A stretch of DNA of 64,000 bases, taken from CAVPTL01 sp963727235. GTDB taxonomy: Bacteria; Actinomycetota; Thermoleophilia; Gaiellales; JAICJC01. The stretch's first letter is position 1. Every line of letters begins with the position of its first letter. Of this stretch, positions 35,984 to 45,177 are shown piece by piece. Below the pieces are notes generated by a model. That model made no database searches. It saw only the letters and a list, made by a program, of their open reading frames with translations, and was not told where the DNA came from. Made by a program: the position numbers and the translations under genes. The stretch spans positions 190,764 through 254,763 of the forward strand of contig CAVSFZ010000010.1 in the NCBI GenBank assembly GCA_963727235.1. Direction: 5' to 3'.

Positions 35984-36335
35984 GCTGTCGCTCTCCAGTG
36001 CGGTGATCAACACCGCGCTCAAGCACGCCGATGGTCGCCGGGTCACGGTCGTGAGCCTGCGGGTGGGGCGGCTGCGTCAGGTCGTGCCCCAAACGCTCGA
36101 GTTCTACTTCGAGTTCGTCGCCCGGGGCACGCTGTGTGAGGGGGCCCGTCTGGAGCAGGAGATTTTGGACGCCCGCCTGCGCTGCGGGGCCTGCGCCCGC
36201 GAGTGGGCGATCGAGATCCCCGCCTTCCGCTGCCCCACCTGCGGCGGCAGCGACGTGGCCGTGGCGAGTGGCAACGAGTTCGAGGTCGAGTCGATCGAGG
36301 TCGAGGAGGAGGCCGCATGCATCGCACCAAGGTGA
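35976..36335 (+). CDS. hypA: Hydrogenase/urease nickel-insertion protein HypA
   Basis: 119 residues. GTG 35976 gives the invariant start M-H-E-L-S, whose His2 binds nickel; the gene overlaps the protease by eight bases. The zinc ribbon is LRCGACAREW...FRCPTCGGSD (two CxxC pairs about 35 residues apart) and VVPQTLEFYFEFV is the family core. Works with HypB to load Ni into HhyL. HypB's ATG lies inside its last 19 bases. Confidence 0.95.
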   Translation: MHELSLSSAVINTALKHADGRRVTVVSLRVGRLRQVVPQTLEFYFEFVARGTLCEGARLEQEILDARLRCGACAREWAIEIPAFRCPTCGGSDVAVASGNEFEVESIEVEEEAACIAPR

Positions 36336-36997
36336 ACGTCGTGGAGGAGGCGCTGGACGCCAACAACACCATCGCCAGGGCCAATCGGGATGACTTCGAC
36401 CGGGCGGGAGTGACGGTCATCAACTTCATGAGCGCGCCCGGAGCCGGCAAGACGACGCTGCTGGAATCTGTCGTCTCCAACCTCCCCGGCGTGCGCGTGG
36501 GCGTGCTGGAGGGAGACGTGCAGGGCTCGATGGACGCAGATCGCCTGGCCAGCCTGCACGTGCCGGTGACGCAGCTGAACACCGATCCCAGCTTCGGCGG
36601 GGAGTGCCACCTGGACGCCAACATGGTGCGCTCGGCGCTGGGGTCGCTGCCGCTCGGCGAGATCGACCTGCTGGTGATCGAGAACGTCGGAAACCTGGTG
36701 TGCCCGGCCGAGTTCCGCGTGGGCGAGGACCTGCGGGTGATGGTGTCGTCGGTGACCGAGGGTGAGGACAAGCCGCTCAAGTACCCGCTGATGTTCCGCA
36801 CCTGCGACCTGGTGGTGGTCAACAAGCTGGATCTGCTGCCGCATCTCGACTATGACCTCGATCGGTTCCTCTACAACCTCGATGCGGTGCATCCCGATGT
36901 GGAGCGGATGCTCGTCAGCGCCCGCACCGGTGAGGGCATTGACGGGTGGCGCGACTGGCTGGTGTCGGCCGTGGCGCGGGAGGAGGCGCTTGCGTGA
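36317..36997 (+). CDS. hypB: Hydrogenase nickel-insertion GTPase HypB
   Basis: 226 residues. P-loop MSAPGAGKTTLL (about residue 39), the switch region LEGDVQGSMDADRL, the inter-subunit GGECHLDA loop with the conserved Cys/His metal ligands, and the guanine motif VVNKLDLLPHL. It lacks the N-terminal His-rich nickel store present in some HypB proteins, so it acts as a GTPase switch more than as a nickel reservoir. ATG 36317 starts within hypA. Confidence 0.96.
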   Translation: MHRTKVNVVEEALDANNTIARANRDDFDRAGVTVINFMSAPGAGKTTLLESVVSNLPGVRVGVLEGDVQGSMDADRLASLHVPVTQLNTDPSFGGECHLDANMVRSALGSLPLGEIDLLVIENVGNLVCPAEFRVGEDLRVMVSSVTEGEDKPLKYPLMFRTCDLVVVNKLDLLPHLDYDLDRFLYNLDAVHPDVERMLVSARTGEGIDGWRDWLVSAVAREEALA

Positions 36998-38196
36998 GCG
37001 CCGCGCTTGATCAGGCGTCCGACCGGCGGCTGGATCAGCTGCTCCAGCGCACCGGCGCCAATCACGAGTTCTTCACCGAGGAGGCCGAGCGGCTCGCTCG
37101 CCTGTGTCACCTGACGGCCGAGCGGTTTGCCCGCGGCGGTCGGCTGGTGGCGTTCGGGCGATCGCCCGCCGCGCGATCCGACGCCCGTCACGTCGCGGTC
37201 GAGTTCGTCCATCCGGTGATCGTGGGCAAGCGTGCGCTTCCGGCGCTGGGCCTGGCCGGGGAGGGCGGAGACCTCGACCGCCAGGTCGATCTGATCGCAC
37301 GCCCCGACGACATCGCGATTGCGTTTGGGGCCGACCACGACGGCGGCGAGGCGGCCCGGGCGCTGGCGCTCGCGCGCGGGCGCGGGTGCCTGACGATCGC
37401 GTTCTGCAAGGCCGGCGCGGAGTGGGAGTTCGATCCCCCGAGCGCTGATCCCGCTGTTCGCCAGGAGCTGGTGGAGACCCTTTACCACCTGCTGTGGGAG
37501 CTGGTGCACGTCTTCTTCGACCACCGCGGATTGCTGGAGGGGCGGGATGTGCGGCGGGTGCACGACGCCGGCGCCTCCAGCTTTCTGTATCCGTTTTTGG
37601 ACGAGCGCGAGCAGGAGCTGGAACCGGTGGTGGACGATGTCCGCCGCTCGGTGCTGATGAAGTCCGAGGAGATCGGCCTGCTCCGCACCCAGACGCTGAC
37701 CGACAATCACGACGTGCTGGGCGCCGCGGCGGGGTCACTGCGCGCGAGCTTTGACCGGGGCGGCAAGCTGCTGGCCTTCGGCAACGGCGGGTCGGCCACC
37801 GATGCGATGGACGTGGTCGCCGACTTCCGATCTCCGGGCGCCTCGGGCCGCGGATGGCCGGCGATCGATCTGACCGAAGACGCCGCCATCCTCACGGCGA
37901 TTGCCAACGACGTCGGTCCCGATGTGATCTTCTCGCGGCAGGTGATCGCTCACGGGCTGCCCGGCGACGTGCTGCTCGCCATCTCCACATCAGGCAATTC
38001 GCGCAACGTGATCGAGGCGCTGGCCGAGGCTCGCCGCCGGCAGCTCGAGACGATCGCTCTGGTCGGCTACGACGGCGGCCGGGTTGCGTCAGACGGCCTG
38101 GCGGACCACGTGGTGGTGACCCGCTCCGAGCACATCCCCCGCATCCAGGAGGCCCAGGCGAGCGCCTACCACGTGCTGCGCGAGCTCGTCGGGTGA
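36994..38196 (+). CDS. Tandem SIS-domain protein, second half GmhA-like
   Basis: 400 residues from GTG 36994, overlapping hypB. Residues about 30-190 form a divergent SIS-like unit (LVAFGRSPAARSDARHVAVEF), and about 210-395 a phosphoheptose-isomerase-type SIS unit with LLAFGNGGSATDAMDVVADF and LAISTSGNSRNVIEALAEA, the sugar-phosphate binding loops. The first half has lost the GNGGS and STSGNS motifs. No heptose pathway genes are nearby; all neighbours are hydrogenase maturation genes. A role in maturation or regulation is inferred from position only. Confidence 0.85.
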   Translation: MSAALDQASDRRLDQLLQRTGANHEFFTEEAERLARLCHLTAERFARGGRLVAFGRSPAARSDARHVAVEFVHPVIVGKRALPALGLAGEGGDLDRQVDLIARPDDIAIAFGADHDGGEAARALALARGRGCLTIAFCKAGAEWEFDPPSADPAVRQELVETLYHLLWELVHVFFDHRGLLEGRDVRRVHDAGASSFLYPFLDEREQELEPVVDDVRRSVLMKSEEIGLLRTQTLTDNHDVLGAAAGSLRASFDRGGKLLAFGNGGSATDAMDVVADFRSPGASGRGWPAIDLTEDAAILTAIANDVGPDVIFSRQVIAHGLPGDVLLAISTSGNSRNVIEALAEARRRQLETIALVGYDGGRVASDGLADHVVVTRSEHIPRIQEAQASAYHVLRELVG

Positions 38197-40493
38197 GCGT
38201 CGCGACAGTGAGGCGGGCGCAGGTGCGCGTGGAGGGAACCGTGCAGGGGGTGGGGTTTCGGCCCTACGTGTACAGGCTGGCGACCGAGCTGGGGCTGGCC
38301 GGATTCGTGCTCAACGATGCTCGCGGGGTGCTGCTGGAGGTCGAGGGCGACGAGGGGTCGATCGAGTGCTTCCTCGCCCGGCTGGAGCGTGACGCACCTC
38401 CCCTGGCGCTGGTCGAGCGGGTGGTGGTCGAGGATCGCGGGCCGATCGGCGACGTCGATTTTCAGATCGTGGCGAGTCCCCGCGAGGGCACCGCCGACGC
38501 CGAGGTCTCGCCCGACAGCGCGACCTGCGCCGACTGCCTGGCCGAGCTGTTCGATCCCGCCGACCGGCGGTATCGCTACCCGTTCACCAACTGCACCAAC
38601 TGCGGGCCGCGGTTCACGATCGTCCAGGGAATCCCGTATGACCGGCCGTTTACCACGATGGCGGGGTTTGCGATGTGCCCGCGCTGCCGCGGGGAGTATG
38701 ACGATCCTGCCAATCGGCGGTTCCACGCCCAGCCGAATGCGTGCCCCGACTGCGGACCGTCCGTGTCGCTGGTGGCGGCAAACGGCGACCAGGCGCCCCT
38801 GGGATCGGCCCGCGATCCGGTGGCGGCCGCGGCGGCGGCGTTGCGAGCCGGCCGGATCGTGGCGATCAAGGGCATCGGGGGGTTCCACCTGGCCTGCGGC
38901 GCTGCCCACGAGGCCGCCGTGGCCGAGCTGCGGGCGCGCAAGCATCGCGAGGACAAGCCCTTCGCACTGATGGCGGCCTCGGCCGAGGCGGCCGACGCGC
39001 TGGTGCAGCTGACGCCCGGCGAGCGCATTCTGCTGGAGAGCCCCGCTCGCCCGATCGTGCTCGCCCGCCGTCGCGACGGGGCGGCGGTGGCGGCCGCGGT
39101 TGCGCCCGGCGCCCTGGAGCTGGGCGTGATGCTGCCGTACTCGCCTCTGCACCACCTGCTGCTTGCCGACCATGGAGGTCAGGCGCTGGTCATGACCAGC
39201 GGCAACGTCTCGGACGAGCCGATCGCCTACCGAGACGAGGACGCGTCCACCCGGCTGGTCGGCATCGCCGATCTGCTGCTTGTCCACGACCGCCCGATCC
39301 AGACCCGCACCGATGACTCGGTGGTGCGCGTGGCGGTCGCCGGCGAGCGCTCCAGTACCGTCATGCTGCGGCGCTCGCGCGGGTACGTCCCTGCCAGCCT
39401 GCCGCTTCCCGACCCGGCCGATCGCCCGATTCTCGCGTGTGGCGCGGAGCTCAAGAACACCTTCTGCCTGGCGCGGGGGGCGCGGGCCTGGGTGGGCCAC
39501 CACATCGGCGATCTCGAGAACTACGACACGCTGACCTCGTTCACGGAGGGGATCGAGCATTTCAAACGGCTGTTCGCCGTGGCGCCTGAGGTGATCGCCC
39601 ACGACCTGCATCCCGAGTACCTCGCGACCAAGTACGCACTCGAGCTGGACGGCGTCGAGACGATCGGTGTGCAGCATCACCACGCGCACCTGGCTGCCGC
39701 GCTGGCCGAGCATGGCGCACCCGGCGTGGCCGTCGGGGCGATCTTCGACGGCACCGGGTACGGCCCCGACGGCACCGTCTGGGGCGGCGAGCTTCTGCGC
39801 GGCGACCTGGCCGGCTACGAGCGGGTCGGCGCACTACTCCCGGTGCGGCTCCCGGGTGGGGCCCAGGCGATCAGGCAGCCGTGGCGGATGGCCTGCTCGT
39901 GGCTCCTGGTCTCGGATGCCTCGCCGCCGCCGGCACTGCTCGATCGGGTGGACGGCACTACCTGGCGGCACGTCGCCAAGCTTGCCCGGACTGGACTTGC
40001 GTCTCCGGTCACCACCAGCATGGGGCGTCTGTTTGATGCGGTGGCGGCTCTGTGCGGGCTGCGGCTGCAGGTCAACTACGAAGGTCAGGCGGCGATCGAG
40101 CTGGAGGCGGCCTGTGACCCGGGTGAGCGCGATCGCTACTCGATCTCGCTGGAGCATGACGGCGGGATGCTCGTGATCGACCCGCGCGAGACGATTCGGG
40201 CCGTCGCCGCCGACGTCGCAACGGGCGTGTCCACCGGCATCGTCGCCGCACGGTTTCACGCTGCGGTTGCCCACGCCACTGTGCAAGCGTGTGTGCGGGC
40301 CGCGTCAGTCGGCGCGACCGACCGGGTGGTGCTGTCCGGCGGTGTCTTCCAGAACCGGCGGCTGCTGGAGTCCGTCGCCGCCGGCCTCCACACCGCCGGC
40401 CTGCACGTGCTGATACCCCAGCGGCTGCCGATCAATGACGCGGGAATCTCCTACGGGCAGGCCGCGGTGGCGGCACACCGGATGGCGGCATGA
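38193..40493 (+). CDS. hypF: Carbamoyltransferase HypF
   Basis: 766 residues from GTG 38193. N-terminal acylphosphatase domain (VRVEGTVQGVGFRPYVYRLA, residues 9-28), two zinc fingers (CADCLAEL with TNCTNCGPRF; MCPRCRGEYDD with NACPDCG), a YrdC-like domain (RAGRIVAIKGIGGFHLACGA, HREDKPFALM) and the Kae1-like domain (HHHAHLAAALAEHG; VVLSGGVFQNRRLLE). It makes the carbamoyl-adenylate used to form cyanide ligands on HypE. Full length, no missing motif. Confidence 0.97.
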   Translation: MSVATVRRAQVRVEGTVQGVGFRPYVYRLATELGLAGFVLNDARGVLLEVEGDEGSIECFLARLERDAPPLALVERVVVEDRGPIGDVDFQIVASPREGTADAEVSPDSATCADCLAELFDPADRRYRYPFTNCTNCGPRFTIVQGIPYDRPFTTMAGFAMCPRCRGEYDDPANRRFHAQPNACPDCGPSVSLVAANGDQAPLGSARDPVAAAAAALRAGRIVAIKGIGGFHLACGAAHEAAVAELRARKHREDKPFALMAASAEAADALVQLTPGERILLESPARPIVLARRRDGAAVAAAVAPGALELGVMLPYSPLHHLLLADHGGQALVMTSGNVSDEPIAYRDEDASTRLVGIADLLLVHDRPIQTRTDDSVVRVAVAGERSSTVMLRRSRGYVPASLPLPDPADRPILACGAELKNTFCLARGARAWVGHHIGDLENYDTLTSFTEGIEHFKRLFAVAPEVIAHDLHPEYLATKYALELDGVETIGVQHHHAHLAAALAEHGAPGVAVGAIFDGTGYGPDGTVWGGELLRGDLAGYERVGALLPVRLPGGAQAIRQPWRMACSWLLVSDASPPPALLDRVDGTTWRHVAKLARTGLASPVTTSMGRLFDAVAALCGLRLQVNYEGQAAIELEAACDPGERDRYSISLEHDGGMLVIDPRETIRAVAADVATGVSTGIVAARFHAAVAHATVQACVRAASVGATDRVVLSGGVFQNRRLLESVAAGLHTAGLHVLIPQRLPINDAGISYGQAAVAAHRMAA

Positions 40494-40768
40494 AACCCGG
40501 GATCGACCAGATCTTGACCAGCCCGGTGTTCATTCGCGGTGCGAACCGGCCGTTCGGCGAGCTCACCCTTGACGACGCCCGGGCGCGCGCCGACGAGCTC
40601 AAGGCGGCCACCGGCTGGGGCCCGACCGCTCGGGTGGCGACCGTCGCACTGGCCTGGCGCGAGCTGGCCACCGCCATGGAGCGCTCCGGCGCCACCACCG
40701 TCGCCGATCTGGACGGCGACGCCGTCACCGACCTCGCCCCCAAACTCTGGATCGTCCTACCGGGGTGA
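40490..40768 (+). CDS. Small uncharacterised protein ending the hydrogenase operon
   Basis: 92 residues, ATG overlapping the hypF stop by four bases, which supports expression. Begins MKPGIDQILTSPVFIRGANR and contains an alpha-helical stretch (LTLDDARARADELKAATGW, RVATVALAWRELATAMERSG) followed by VADLDGDAVTDLAPKLWIVLPG. No cysteine, no signal peptide, no recognised family. Its TGA stop is formed by repeat copy C, so the C terminus may have been set by repeat insertion. Confidence 0.72.
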   Translation: MKPGIDQILTSPVFIRGANRPFGELTLDDARARADELKAATGWGPTARVATVALAWRELATAMERSGATTVADLDGDAVTDLAPKLWIVLPG

Positions 40769-40799
40769 ATAAAAGGTGCCAGGCACCTTTTATTCACCC
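40763..40799. repeat. Palindromic repeat copy C (perfect 18-bp stem)
   Basis: GGGTGAATAAAAGGTGCC, a single central A, then GGCACCTTTTATTCACCC: a perfect inverted repeat. It lies between the convergent ends of the hydrogenase operon and the dehydratase gene, and contains the TGA of the 92-residue protein. Best terminator candidate among the copies because of the TTTT on the + strand and the AAAA read as TTTT on the minus strand, although these are inside the stem. Confidence 0.9.
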
Positions 40800-40811
40800 C
40801 CGGCGCCCCGT

Positions 40812-41780
40812 TCAACCCGAGAGCGATTCTCTGAGCGCGAGCACGTCCTGCAGCTGCTCGGTGGAGATGTTGCCGCCGCTGCAGATCACCGCCACCCGCC
40901 GCCCCTGGAGCCGTTCGCGAAGCTGGAGCGTGCCCGCCAGCGACGCCGCGCCGGCTGCCTCCACCAGGTTCCGGGTGCACTCGATCATGGCCAGCATCGC
41001 CCGTCGCATGTCGTCGTCGGAGACCAGCACGAAGTCGTCCAGGAGCTCCCACAGGATGGTCTGGGGAAGCTCGAACGAGGTGCGCGTCGCCAGCCCTTCG
41101 GCGAACGTGTCGGTGTCGTCGGAGACCAGCCGCCGCTCCCTCCAGGCACGGTAGGCGGCTGGTGCGGCCTCGGCCTGAACGCCGATCACCTCGATCGACG
41201 GCCGCAATGCCTTGGCCACGATGCAGGCTCCGGCGGCGCCGCTGCCGCCGCCCACCGGCACCACGATCGTGTCGATGTCCGGCCGCTGCTCCAGGAGCTC
41301 CAGCGTATAGGTGCCCACGCCCGCGATCAGCGCAGGCTCGTTGGCGGAGTGCACATACCGGTAGCCCTGCTCGCGGGCTGTTGCCTCGCAGTGCTCGCGA
41401 GCATCGTCGAAGTCGTCGCCATGGAACACCACCTCGGCTCCCAGCCCGCGGATCGACTCGACCTTGACCGGGTTGGCCTGCTCGGGCACGCACACGATCG
41501 CGCGTGCGCCGAACAGCCGCGCGGCGTAGGCGATCGACTGCCCGTGGTTCCCGGTGGAGGCCGTGATCAGGCCGCCGGCCCGCTCCTGGTCGGTCAGCTG
41601 GGCCACCAGGTTGACTCCACCCCGGACTTTGAAGGCGCCCACCGGTTGATGGTTCTCATGCTTTACCCACACCTCGGTACCCACCAGCGAGCTCAGCGCC
41701 GGATACGTGAAGAACGGCGTCTCGCGCAGATGCGGCGCGATCCGCTCACGGGCCGCCACCACGTCGTCATACGTCGGCAT
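40812..41780 (-). CDS. PLP-dependent threonine/serine dehydratase-like protein
   Basis: 322 residues from ATG 41780 (an ATG three codons upstream is possible). Fold-type II PLP enzyme: ENHQPVGAFKVRGGVNL with the Schiff-base Lys (about residue 52), TASTGNHGQSIAYAA (Asn contacting the ring), PVGGGSGAAGA (phosphate loop) and VICSGGNI near the C terminus. There is no regulatory ACT domain, so it is of the short catabolic/biodegradative or serine-racemase-like kind. It overlaps the start region of the GFA gene upstream on the same strand. Confidence 0.9.
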   Translation of the reverse strand: MPTYDDVVAARERIAPHLRETPFFTYPALSSLVGTEVWVKHENHQPVGAFKVRGGVNLVAQLTDQERAGGLITASTGNHGQSIAYAARLFGARAIVCVPEQANPVKVESIRGLGAEVVFHGDDFDDAREHCEATAREQGYRYVHSANEPALIAGVGTYTLELLEQRPDIDTIVVPVGGGSGAAGACIVAKALRPSIEVIGVQAEAAPAAYRAWRERRLVSDDTDTFAEGLATRTSFELPQTILWELLDDFVLVSDDDMRRAMLAMIECTRNLVEAAGAASLAGTLQLRERLQGRRVAVICSGGNISTEQLQDVLALRESLSG

Positions 41781-42202
41781 CGTCACCATCCATCGCGGAC
41801 GCCGGTGGCCGGCGCTCGGGGTATCGCGGCAGGCCGTCGTCGGGAATCGGCTCCCATGACGCGGCGTAGGCCACGAACTGGCGCGCCTGAGGAGCGATCC
41901 CAGGGTCGCCGTCGATCGTCCCCAGGCGCACGTTCCGCTCGCTCGGATCACCCTGTGTATGGCTCCACAAAGCGGATCCGCACGCCGAGCAAAAGCACTT
42001 GGGCGACCCCGTCCTGCGGGTGGTAGCAGCGCACCAGCTCTTGGCCGCTGACGATCCGCATCGACCCCGGAGCGACCCGGGCGCTGGCCGATGCGGCGCC
42101 GCCGGTGCGCCGCTGGCAGCGGGTGCAGTGGCAGTAGACGGCGCTGACCAACGGTTCGCTGATCTCGAACCGCACCGCGCCGCAGAGACAACCGCCGGTC
42201 AT
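41767..42202 (-). pseudogene. GFA-family zinc protein, one frameshift
   Basis: Glutathione-dependent formaldehyde-activating (GFA/CENP-V) fold, a small zinc-binding family of mostly unknown function. Starts MTGGCLCGAVRFEI; the zinc ligands CLC and YCHCTRC are in the first frame, then an extra C in a CCC run near 41995 breaks the frame. Past it the other frame gives the third ligand set CFCSACGS and the C-terminal part ending DGDDADV. Corrected length about 145 residues, normal. Its 3' end overlaps the dehydratase start. Confidence 0.82.
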
Positions 42203-42268
42203 TCCGGAAATCTACAACCTGGCCGGCTGTCACACGGAACCTCCGGGTAGCCGGTACCCTTGCCTGCG

Positions 42269-43267
42269 ATGGATGACTACGCCTACCCCGTCGGCTTCGG
42301 CGTCTCGCTCTGCCCGGCCGAGGCGGAGCCGGGGTTCGAGACCGCCGGCGCAGCAGCGGCTGGTGTGGGGTGGCGAATGGGGCGCCTGCGATGAGGTCGG
42401 CCCGCTTCGCAAGGTGTTGGTACGTGCTCCCTGGCGACGAGTTTCAGCGGGTGCGCGCCGACTGCTGGGATGAGCGTGCGCAGGCGCTGGTGGATCCCGA
42501 CGGCGGCTGGTACTGGGAGGCTCGTGAGGCCCCGGACATCGATCTGATCCATGCCCAGCACGCGGGCCTGGTGGCGGCCCTCGAGGCCGAAGGCGTCGAC
42601 GTCGTCCACGTCGAAGGGCCGGCCGCAGACCACCTGTCCAGGCCGATCTACACCCGCGATCCCCTGTGCACCGTGCCGGGGGGCGCGATCATCGGGCGGA
42701 TGGCCCCGGCCATGCGCCGCGGCGAGGAGGGCATGGTGACGCGCGCGGTGGTGGCGCAGGGCATGCCGATCCTGCGCACGATCCACGGCACCGGGCTGCT
42801 CGAGGGCGGCAGCTTCGTCAAGCTCACACCCAAGCTGGCCGCCTACGGCACATCGTTTCGCTGCAACGACGAGGGCGCACGGCAGCTGCGAGAGGTGCTG
42901 GACGTGCTCGGCATCGAGCTGCTGGTGATGCCGATGGCGGGATGGTCGATTCACATCGACGGGCACATCGGCATGGTCGACGGGGACAAGGCGCTGGTCG
43001 ACGTCGGCCGGCCTGCCGTTCTGGTTCCTCGAACGTCTGGCGGCCGAGGGCATCGAGGCGATCCCGTGTCCCGCCGGGGAGGAGTGGGCGATCAACTCAC
43101 TCGCGCTGCGTCCGGGGCGGGTGCTGATGTGCGACGGCTATCCGCGCGCCCGCGAGGCGCTCGAACGGCGCGGAGTCGAGGTCGTCGCGATCGCCTACGA
43201 CGAGGTGCAGAAGGGCGGCGGCGGGGTGCATTGCTCCACCATGGAACTCGTGCGCGAGCCGGCCTGA
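42269..43267 (+). pseudogene. Amidinotransferase/dimethylarginine-hydrolase-fold protein, frameshifted
   Basis: Guanidino-modifying enzyme fold (arginine deiminase, DDAH, glycine amidinotransferase). Pieces in successive frames: MDDYAYPVGFGVSLCPAEAE, then LVWGGEWGACDEVGPLRKV, then DCWDERAQALVDPDGGWYW to ALVDVG, then PFWFLERLAAEGIEAIPCPA to the TGA at 43265. Active-site parts are visible: YTRDPLCTVPGG, EGGSFVKL, MAGWSIHIDGHIGMVDGD (His) and KGGGGVHCSTMEL (nucleophilic Cys). Frame breaks lie near 42330, 42430 and 43015. Product could hydrolyse a methylated arginine or transfer an amidino group; specificity not decided. Confidence 0.8.
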
Positions 43268-43277
43268 CCGCCCAGCT

Positions 43278-44271
43278 CTACGTGTTTTGAATCGTCATCG
43301 TGGCCGCCCCGGTGACTCCGGTGCCGGCGGTGTTGGTCATCAGCTTGCCGGTGGTGTCGGCGGCGTTGATCACCGACAGTTCGAGTGACTTGTCGCTCAT
43401 GATGTCGATCTGCAAGAAGCCACAACCGCCCGGGCTGAGGTTTGCGAACTGCAGCCACGACTTCTGCGATGTGTTGCTCGCCGCCGGCCGTGCGTGCCGC
43501 CGGGGCGGTGGAGCACAGTCCGATCACCGCGCTCACCAGCCCCTGATACGAGCCGCTGGCAAGCTGCGGCTTCATCAGCTGCATGTTGTGCGAGTGGCCC
43601 TGCACGATCAGCCGAGAGTGGGGGCCGGAGGAGTTGTTCTTCCCGGTGATCTCATCGATCAGGTTCTGCATCCCCCGGCAGTCGAAGGGACCGCCGTAAT
43701 ACGCCCAGCGGGGATGGTGGGTGATCACGACGTTGGCGGTGCCGGGCGCCCACACCGATCGCAGCCAGTTGACCCGGGCGTTGTCGACGACCGATCCGCC
43801 GTTTCCCGGCACCGGGAAACCGCCGGAGTTGTTCTTGACCCCGCCCGAGTTGATGATGATGAAGCGAATGCCCGCAATATCGATGTACTGATCGGTGAGC
43901 GGTATCCCCTGGGTCTGGTTGATCCATCCGCCGCTGGTGTTCGACAGCGTGGCCTTGGACGTGTTGTAACTGATCCAGGCCGCCACGTCGGGTTGGCTGG
44001 CAGAGCCTCCCGGGCCGTTGGTGTGATTACCGGGTGTCATCACCGTCCGTGCGGGTGAGATGTTTGGCTGGGTGAGGAACTTGTCGTAGTGCTTCATGGT
44101 GGCGGTCGAGCACCAGTTGTATTCGTCTCCGCCGATGATGAACCAGGTGGCCGCCGGGTTCGAGAAACGGCCGAAGGCGGCGTTGATCGCCGCCGCAACC
44201 TTGGGACCTTTCGACGACGGTGCGCCTCCGCAGTCGCCGGCATACGCAACGCGCGCGAGTGCAGTTGCCAA
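43278..44271 (-). pseudogene. Calcineurin-like metallophosphoesterase, module copy 1, one frameshift
   Basis: About 330 residues. TTG 44271 start directly follows the TAA of the upstream small gene, mirroring the TAG-ATG junction of the paralogous pair at 59.9 kb and confirming the start. Motifs: ARVAYAGDCGG, IIGGDEYNWC (GDxY), TPGNHTNGPGG (GNH), VITHHPRWAYYGG and VQGHSHNMQ (GHxH), i.e. a binuclear metal site, though the first DxH motif is changed to D-C-G-G. A frame change near 43490 is followed by a C-terminal beta region ending TMTIQNT. No signal peptide. About half the residues match the second copy. Confidence 0.82.
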
Positions 44272-44682
44272 TTAGATTCCCTCCATCAACTCGTGCAGGA
44301 GCTTCACCTGCGCGGCATGATCTTCACCGGTTCCGTACCGGCGCAGGTGATAGAGCGACGACATGGTCAGCACCGCGCCGGGATACAGACCGAGTGTGCC
44401 CTCGCCCTCGGCGGCACCGCCCGCCAGTCGCCGCTCGATCGCATCCGCGACCGCGGTGAACGCCTCCGCGTCTGCGTGGCCGTCGCTGACGTAGTCACGC
44501 AGGCGCTCGACGGTTTGCTCCCAGGATGAGCAGTGATCGAGGTACTCCCACAGCACCAGCTCGGCTTCGACCTCGACGTCACTCGCCGCCGCGGCCGCCG
44601 TCGGCTCACCCAGCGCGCGTCCCAGCACGCCACCGATCAGCGGCAGGGCAAGCAGCCCAGCAATAAACCCCCGACGCTTCAT
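44272..44682 (-). CDS. Small Tat-type exported protein, module copy 1
   Basis: 136 residues from ATG 44682, with GGGAGGGG upstream. MKRRGFIAGLLALPLIGGVL is a twin-arginine-like signal (RR-x-F followed by a hydrophobic core). The mature part is helical: VLWEYLDHCSSWEQTVERLR, DYVSDGHADAEAFTAVADAIE and GLYPGAVLTMSSLYHLRRYG. The paralogue at 59484-59903 keeps SSWE-TVERLR, the E-F/D-IAD-IE segment and GLYP. No known family. Invariably next to the phosphoesterase in the two copies here. Confidence 0.8.
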   Translation of the reverse strand: MKRRGFIAGLLALPLIGGVLGRALGEPTAAAAASDVEVEAELVLWEYLDHCSSWEQTVERLRDYVSDGHADAEAFTAVADAIERRLAGGAAEGEGTLGLYPGAVLTMSSLYHLRRYGTGEDHAAQVKLLHELMEGI

Positions 44683-44815
44683 CGTCCCCTCCCGAAACGA
44701 CGCCGTCAACCAGCCAACCGTACAGCCAAGTTGACATGTTCGCCAGTGCAATTTCGGCGAAATCGTTAGCGTGTGTCACGGGAGTGAATACCGCCCGTGG
44801 GATCGGTACCCGCCG

Positions 44816-45142
44816 TCAGTTGTAGCTGCTGCCTCCGCCGCTTTCCCACTGGCGGTTCAGCAACACCACGCTGAGCGCGTTGAACAGCGTGAGGCGCTCG
44901 TCGGGCCCCCACACGGGGAGCTGCCAGCGGCCGTCGGCGGTCTGCAGATAGCCATTGTCGTGCAGCAGCGCGACCCCCCCATCGGTGTCGACCTCGCTCA
45001 GCCGGTGAGCCTCCTGGCAGACCTGCTCGGTTGCCTCATGGCTGCATGTGGCGCAGCGGCGGCAGCGGTGTGCGCCGGTCGGTGCGGTCACCTGGCCGGC
45101 AGGCGGGTGCGTTCCGTGATGTGAACACCAAGCGCAGGCCAC
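44816..45142 (-). CDS. Small cysteine-rich hypothetical protein
   Basis: 108 residues from GTG 45142 with GAGGA about ten bases upstream. N-terminal MACAWCSHHG and CRRCATCSHEA give CxxC-type clusters that could bind zinc, followed by HDNGYLQTADGRWQLPVWGP and LTLFNALSVVLLNRQW. No family recognised. The frame has good coding character but no operon partner, so it is only a probable gene. Confidence 0.45.
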   Translation of the reverse strand: MACAWCSHHGTHPPAGQVTAPTGAHRCRRCATCSHEATEQVCQEAHRLSEVDTDGGVALLHDNGYLQTADGRWQLPVWGPDERLTLFNALSVVLLNRQWESGGGSSYN

Positions 45143-45177
45143 GAGATCACCATCCTCTCACACTCTCCGCCTCTGCT

